From assembly GCA_028023455.1 (NCBI GenBank), contig JAQFVV010006199.1:4972972-5036971 (forward strand): a stretch of DNA of 64,000 nucleotides, written 5' to 3'. This DNA comes from Epiperipatus broadwayi. Lineage: Eukaryota > Onychophora > Udeonychophora > Euonychophora > Peripatidae. Shown here in pieces: positions 59,820 to 64,000 of the stretch. Position 1 is the first letter of the stretch. Each line of letters starts with the position of its first letter. The notes beneath the pieces were generated by a model, which made no database searches, was not told the DNA's origin, and worked only from the letters and a program-made list of their open reading frames with translations. The position numbers were made by a program, and so were the translations under genes.

Positions 59820-59902
59820 ATATATATAAAAATATTGTATAATGACTATATATATATATATATATAAAAATATTGTATAATGACTATATATATATATATA
59901 TA
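59820..59902 (+). repeat. (TA)n with a ~45-bp direct duplication
   Basis: ATAAAAATATTGTATAATGA followed by a (TA)n run is present twice in tandem. Confidence 0.85.
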
Positions 59903-60302
59903 ATTTTCTTCAACTATAATTGGAGGTTTTATATTTACCTTGAAATAAAAGAATGTAGTGTCCAAATATTAATTAATTCAATCACTTAATATTGAGTTAA
60001 TGATTTCTGATCACCTCATATTTTTATTTCAAGTTAAATATAAAAATGCAATTTGTAGTTGAAGAAAATATTTTTTCTTTGGCCTTTTAGTGCACAGTAA
60101 AAAAATATTTATTAAAATATATTTATATAAAACCATACTTGTGTAGCCAACATTTTTAAATGTGAAACTTATGATTGCTTATATTCTCTTATTCTTCTCC
60201 TTCACTTTCTTTGCATATCTTCATATAATCATATATATTGCTTATAACACTATATTCATATACATGTTAATGCAACAAATTTTCTTAAAAACTTCTTTAT
60301 TT

Positions 60303-60345
60303 TCTTACAGTTTCGACTGTCCAGCAGTCTTCATCAGAGCTACAA
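60303..60345 (-). other. Hammerhead-like core in PLE 3' region
   Basis: The minus strand reads CTGATGA (complement of 60331-60337), then GACTG/CAGTC as a 5-bp stem II, then GAAAC and TGTAAG. It matches the cores at 59.5-59.6 kb. There is an extra A before stem II, and stem I is only two clear pairs, so self-cleavage is doubtful. Confidence 0.5.
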
Positions 60346-60582
60346 GATTTGAATAATATAAATATACAATCATCATTTTACCTATATATATATATATATA
60401 TAACCATCATTTTACACATATAGAAAATACCCATATGCATAGATAAATATACACATATAACTTCTTCATACACATACATATACATTTACAAGACATATAT
60501 ATAATACATACCTACATCTATATTTACATATGTATATCCAATATATATATATATATAGCTCTTTTAACTATACATATATACA

Positions 60583-61008
60583 CACAGATATACATACACC
60601 CACAGACATATATACAATCTTCATATATCTTTATAAATACACATCCATATTTATACTCTACCTACATATATATATAATACAAAAAAACACATCCAATATA
60701 CCTTTTTTAAAAATCTTTTTACCTTTTGAAACTATTTTATTTTTACTTTTTACCTTTTAAAAAAACCCTTTAAATATTATTCCTTTATAATATTACCAAT
60801 ATTATTTTATAATTATCTAATATATAAAACATCTTTTATTTCACTATCTTTAATTTACTTTTATATATTATTCTTTTATAATATTTCCAATATTATTCTA
60901 TTATTTTATAATTATCTAATATATTACATCTTTTATTTTACTATCTTTAATTTTACTTTTTATAATTTTTATCTCTACATTACTAAATAATATTTTTCTT
61001 TAACACTA
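60583..61008 (-). repeat. Inverted repeat arm of PLE fragment (left)
   Basis: This pairs with 62772-63203. Shared landmarks are CACACAGATATACATACACC, TTTACCTTTTGAAA and CTCTACATTACTAAATAATA. Confidence 0.85.
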
Positions 61009-62286
61009 TTACAGTCTATCTTCTTCACTGCCTTAATTAAACTGACCATTATTTTAAATTTTCTATCTTGTTATTCATTTAAAATAGCTCCCTTTGTTAT
61101 CAATTTTATAAAACTTATTCTATTTTAAACTTCTAACTTCCAAATTATATTCATTAGCCATATTCAAATATTACAAATACAACTACTTAACCTTCATTTT
61201 ACATATAAATATACATATCAAAAATCCATACATCCCTTACACATAGATATATATTTCTTCACATCACCTCTATACATATAAATAAAAATAAAATAATATA
61301 TAAACAATATAAAAAATTTAAAAAAAAATTTTAAAAATTAAAAAAATAAAATAAAAATAAAAAATTTAAAATTCTCTATCCATATATACACACATATATG
61401 GTTAGCCTAAATAAACCTATATCCTTAAAAATATACTCCTATGTACACCCATATTTATAATACATATACCAATCCTCATATACATTTATCTATAACCTCC
61501 CATATATATACTCAACTTACATATAAATTACATTTATAAATATACTAAACATATCCAATACCCCATTTTTTATCTATTACCTTTAAAAACTATTTTATTT
61601 TTACTTTAGTTTTTCATTTCACTATCTATCTTGTTTCATTATTATCTAATCCATATTCCTTTTTACCTCTTTACCTATAATACAAAACCTATCCAATACA
61701 CCATTTTTATATTACCTTTAAAACTATTTCATTTTTACCTTTAGTTTTAAAAATTTTTTAAATAAATTTCTTTCAAACAAATTTTTACTATTTTTAAATA
61801 CCTTACCCTTTTATTATTTATTATTACTATTATTTATATCATCACTATTCCTTAATCTTCCTTTCACCATTTTTTTATCTTGTCTAATTATTATCTAATA
61901 TATATCTTTTTTACTTTAATATATCTATTTTTCTTCTTTTAATAATATTATCTTTATTCTCTGCTGTTTTGAAGTCACTATATTTTTATTCATTTAAACC
62001 AACTCCCTCTTTAATCAATTTTATAAAACTTATAATTCTATTTTTTAACCTATTTATTAACAATCTTCACATGTCTTTTATCTATATTCACATATTATAC
62101 CTTTAAATCTACTTTCTTTTATTACTATTATTATTACCTTTATTATTAATAATAAATAACAACAATAATCATGCTATAACACCAATATAATTTCATATTT
62201 AATGTTTCCTTAACCTACTTATATACACCTAGTACATATACACTTATCTTTAATTACCAACAACTCTATAAATACAATACTACAAC
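61009..62286 (-). other. PLE 3' untranslated region
   Basis: This stretch lies between the endonuclease stop and the left arm. It is very AT-rich and has no open frame of interest. Confidence 0.5.
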
Positions 62287-62570
62287 CTACCAACACAAGG
62301 TACTTAGTCCCCCATCTCTATTTAAACTAGGCCTTATTCTCTTAATTAATATTATCTCTTTTATTTTTCTATCTCTTCTTTTATTAGTATATCCTATCAT
62401 TTTGATACTCTCTTTGTCAAATACATGACCTGTTTCCATAGTATTCAAATAAATTGGTGAATTTATGTTATATCTATGTTGATTTAACCTTGTAAAAATA
62501 GAATTCTTAGTCTCATCTACATATTTAGTCCTTATCATATTCTTTTTACAATATGTACAATCTATTTGAT
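62287..62570 (-). pseudogene. PLE GIY-YIG endonuclease C-terminus
   Basis: The minus-strand text reads IYQIDCTYCKK, then an 83-residue open stretch with TKYVDETKNSIFTRLNQHR, TGHVFD and IKEIILIKRIRPSLNRDGG before the stop. The Cys pair, YVDET (a variant of YIGET), RLNQHR and the NRDGG ending are typical of Penelope-type nucleases. The G of the YIG box is Asp here, so activity is doubtful. Upstream coding sequence is frameshifted. Confidence 0.75.
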
Positions 62571-62771
62571 ATATGCTATTTATACATTTTCCTATATCTT
62601 TAATATATTTATTATCTAATGCACTTATTAATTTTTTTTTTTATTTACTACCTTATACTTAATTACATTATTATATTTTTATTAATTTTTTTAATAATTT
62701 TATTAACACTCTTAACTGCATTATTACTATATGTCTTAGCCCCTATATACTTTTCCTTTATATTCTTCTTC

Positions 62772-63203
62772 CTATAATGTTAAAGAAAAATATTATTTAG
62801 TAATGTAGAGATAAAAATTATAAAAAGTAAAATTAAAGATAGTAAAATAAAATATGTAATATATTAGATAATTATAAAATTATACAATAATATTGGAAAT
62901 ATTATAAAAGAAAAATATATAAAAGTAAATTAAAGATAGTAAAATAAAAGATGTTTTATATATTAGATAATTATAAAATAATATTGGTAATATTATAAAG
63001 GAATAATATTTAAAGGGTTTTTTAAAAGGTAAAAGTAAAAATAAAATAATTTCAAAAGGTAAAAAGATTTTTTAAAAAAGGTGTATTGGATGTGTTTTTT
63101 ATTATATATATATATGTAGGTAGAGTATAAATATGGATGTGTATTTATAAAGATACATGAATATTGTATATATGTCTGTGGGTGTATGTATATCTGTGTG
63201 TAT
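62772..63203 (+). repeat. Inverted repeat arm of PLE fragment (right)
   Basis: This is the reverse complement of 60583-61008 with few differences. It includes TATTATTTAGTAATGTAGAG and GGTGTATGTATATCTGTGTG. Confidence 0.85.
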
Positions 63204-63207
63204 ATAT

Positions 63208-63790
63208 TGTGCCGGTCAGATTTGTATGTTCACGTAACAAGATCTAGCAGCTAGGCAAAAGTACCTCGAATCCAATCATGCGCAAGATACACAGGTCAGG
63301 AGCACTCATGAATTCTGCCCTATTTGCCTATTCCCCAGATCTATAACATTATGAGCAACAATCCTGATGACATCGATTAATCCTCTTCTCATCCACCGGC
63401 ATCGATCATCGGAGACACAAAAAGACTTTAGGCTAAACTTATATGATAGAATAACTTAATAACCAGTTATATTTTATGAGCAATGAAGGCTCGTGACCTA
63501 GCATATTAATTATGTACTGAGCGGAGATCATCTAGTCATATTTAGCATAAGTAATAACTTAATATATTATCTTAACTAAAAGAAAGCAATGGTTCGAGTT
63601 TGATATATATATTTAAGATTTATTAATAACAAAATTATGTCGGGTTATTTAGCTGACGTGAGCCTCAGAAGTATTATATTTGTTTGATTCATATTTAATA
63701 ATAACATTAGATTTGCGGCTATGCCAATAATATATATGTGTGATTTAATAAATTAGCACTATTAGAATACATTACTAGAATCCTATTACA
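63208..63790 (-). repeat. Putative LTR (583 bp), 3' LTR of an element continuing past the right edge
   Basis: The segment starts TGTGCCGG and ends CCTATTACA on the plus strand. On the minus strand it is therefore TGTAATAGG...CCGGCACA with TG/CA ends. It is preceded there by TTCTCTGGGGG, a G-rich tract like that before an LTR. It abruptly ends the PLE arm on its left. Matching flanks or a second LTR are not visible, so this is tentative. Confidence 0.4.
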
Positions 63791-64000
63791 CCCCCAGAGA
63801 AGAAAAGAGCATTTTACTTAATTTAAAAAGATAATATTTTTACAAGTGGTTATTATGTTTGGTTACATTCAATATGATTATTAATTTGGAGTTATAGATA
63901 ATTAATATGCAGGATGGGTAATGAATAATTTTATAAACAATACTAAATCTATCACATTAATAAGTATATTAAACTAATGGAAATATGTTTGTTTAAAGAA
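63791..64000. other. Possible internal end of the LTR element
   Basis: There is a polypurine-like AGAGAAGAAAAGAG tract at the junction. No coding signal follows within the window. Confidence 0.3.

Larger units (their letters stand above)
60300..63207 (-). mobile_element. Truncated PLE with large inverted terminal repeats
   Basis: On the minus strand the order is an inverted arm (63203-62772), the end of the PLE coding region with a GIY-YIG endonuclease (about 62760-62287), a long 3' region, and the matching arm in normal orientation (61008-60583). The 3' region ends near 60300 with the CTGATGAAGACTGC/GAAAC hammerhead-like core. Only the C-terminus is kept. Terminal inversion with 5' truncation is a known habit of Penelope elements. 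TSDs were not identified. Confidence 0.7.

Noticed and set aside
60530-60760. 76-codon Tyr/Ile-rich open frame.
   Set aside because: It is translation of (TA)n-rich PLE terminal repeat and has a mirror copy at 62.8-63.2 kb.

Overview
The window looks like AT-rich nuclear DNA (roughly 27% GC by eye) from an animal, most likely an invertebrate. The evidence is a CYP2-clan cytochrome P450 first exon with a spliceosomal donor, several non-LTR (LINE) retrotransposons, Penelope-like elements (PLEs) with GIY-YIG endonucleases, a Merlin-type DNA transposon, and tRNA-derived retroposons with poly(A) tails and target-site duplications (TSDs). The species cannot be told from the sequence. Nearly all long open frames are decayed mobile-element proteins. 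The only likely host coding sequence is the P450 exon on the minus strand near 11 kb.

Layout: 1-1655 is a tandem array of a ~465-bp repeat (family A) whose units carry a hammerhead ribozyme. 2.26-6.83 kb is a near full-length but dead PLE. It is split at 4171-5026 by a second hammerhead-bearing repeat (family B, 456-bp monomer) with a long TSD. 7-15 kb is mostly AT-rich desert around the P450 exon. 15.3-17.7 and 19.5-22.5 kb hold two minus-strand copies of an RTE-like LINE, with pieces of a third at 45-51 kb. 25.2-25.9 kb has a short family B copy and a tRNA-like SINE. 30.66-33.21 kb is a complete Merlin transposon with 8-bp TSDs. 34.1 kb has a second tRNA-like SINE with TSDs. 35.1-35.9 kb (minus) and 55.0-59.3 kb (plus) are two copies of another LINE, whose ORF1 looks like an SGNH esterase. 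40.76-42.08 kb is a composite insertion of three family A units (two minus, one plus) with a 13-bp TSD. 46.42-46.67 kb is a fold-back retroposon with a 16-bp TSD. 59.4-63.2 kb holds PLE-type inverted repeats with hammerhead-like cores. The right end looks like an LTR.

The most notable content is the set of self-cleaving ribozyme candidates. Two unrelated repeat families share four traits: a type I hammerhead with a tiny palindromic stem III, a monomer of about 460 bp, tandem dimers joined to an inverted copy, and TSDs of 12-15 bp. This matches animal retrozymes (small non-autonomous circular-RNA retroelements) and the hammerheads described in PLE terminal repeats. Intact GIY-YIG/PLE remnants nearby suggest, but do not prove, that PLE machinery moves them.
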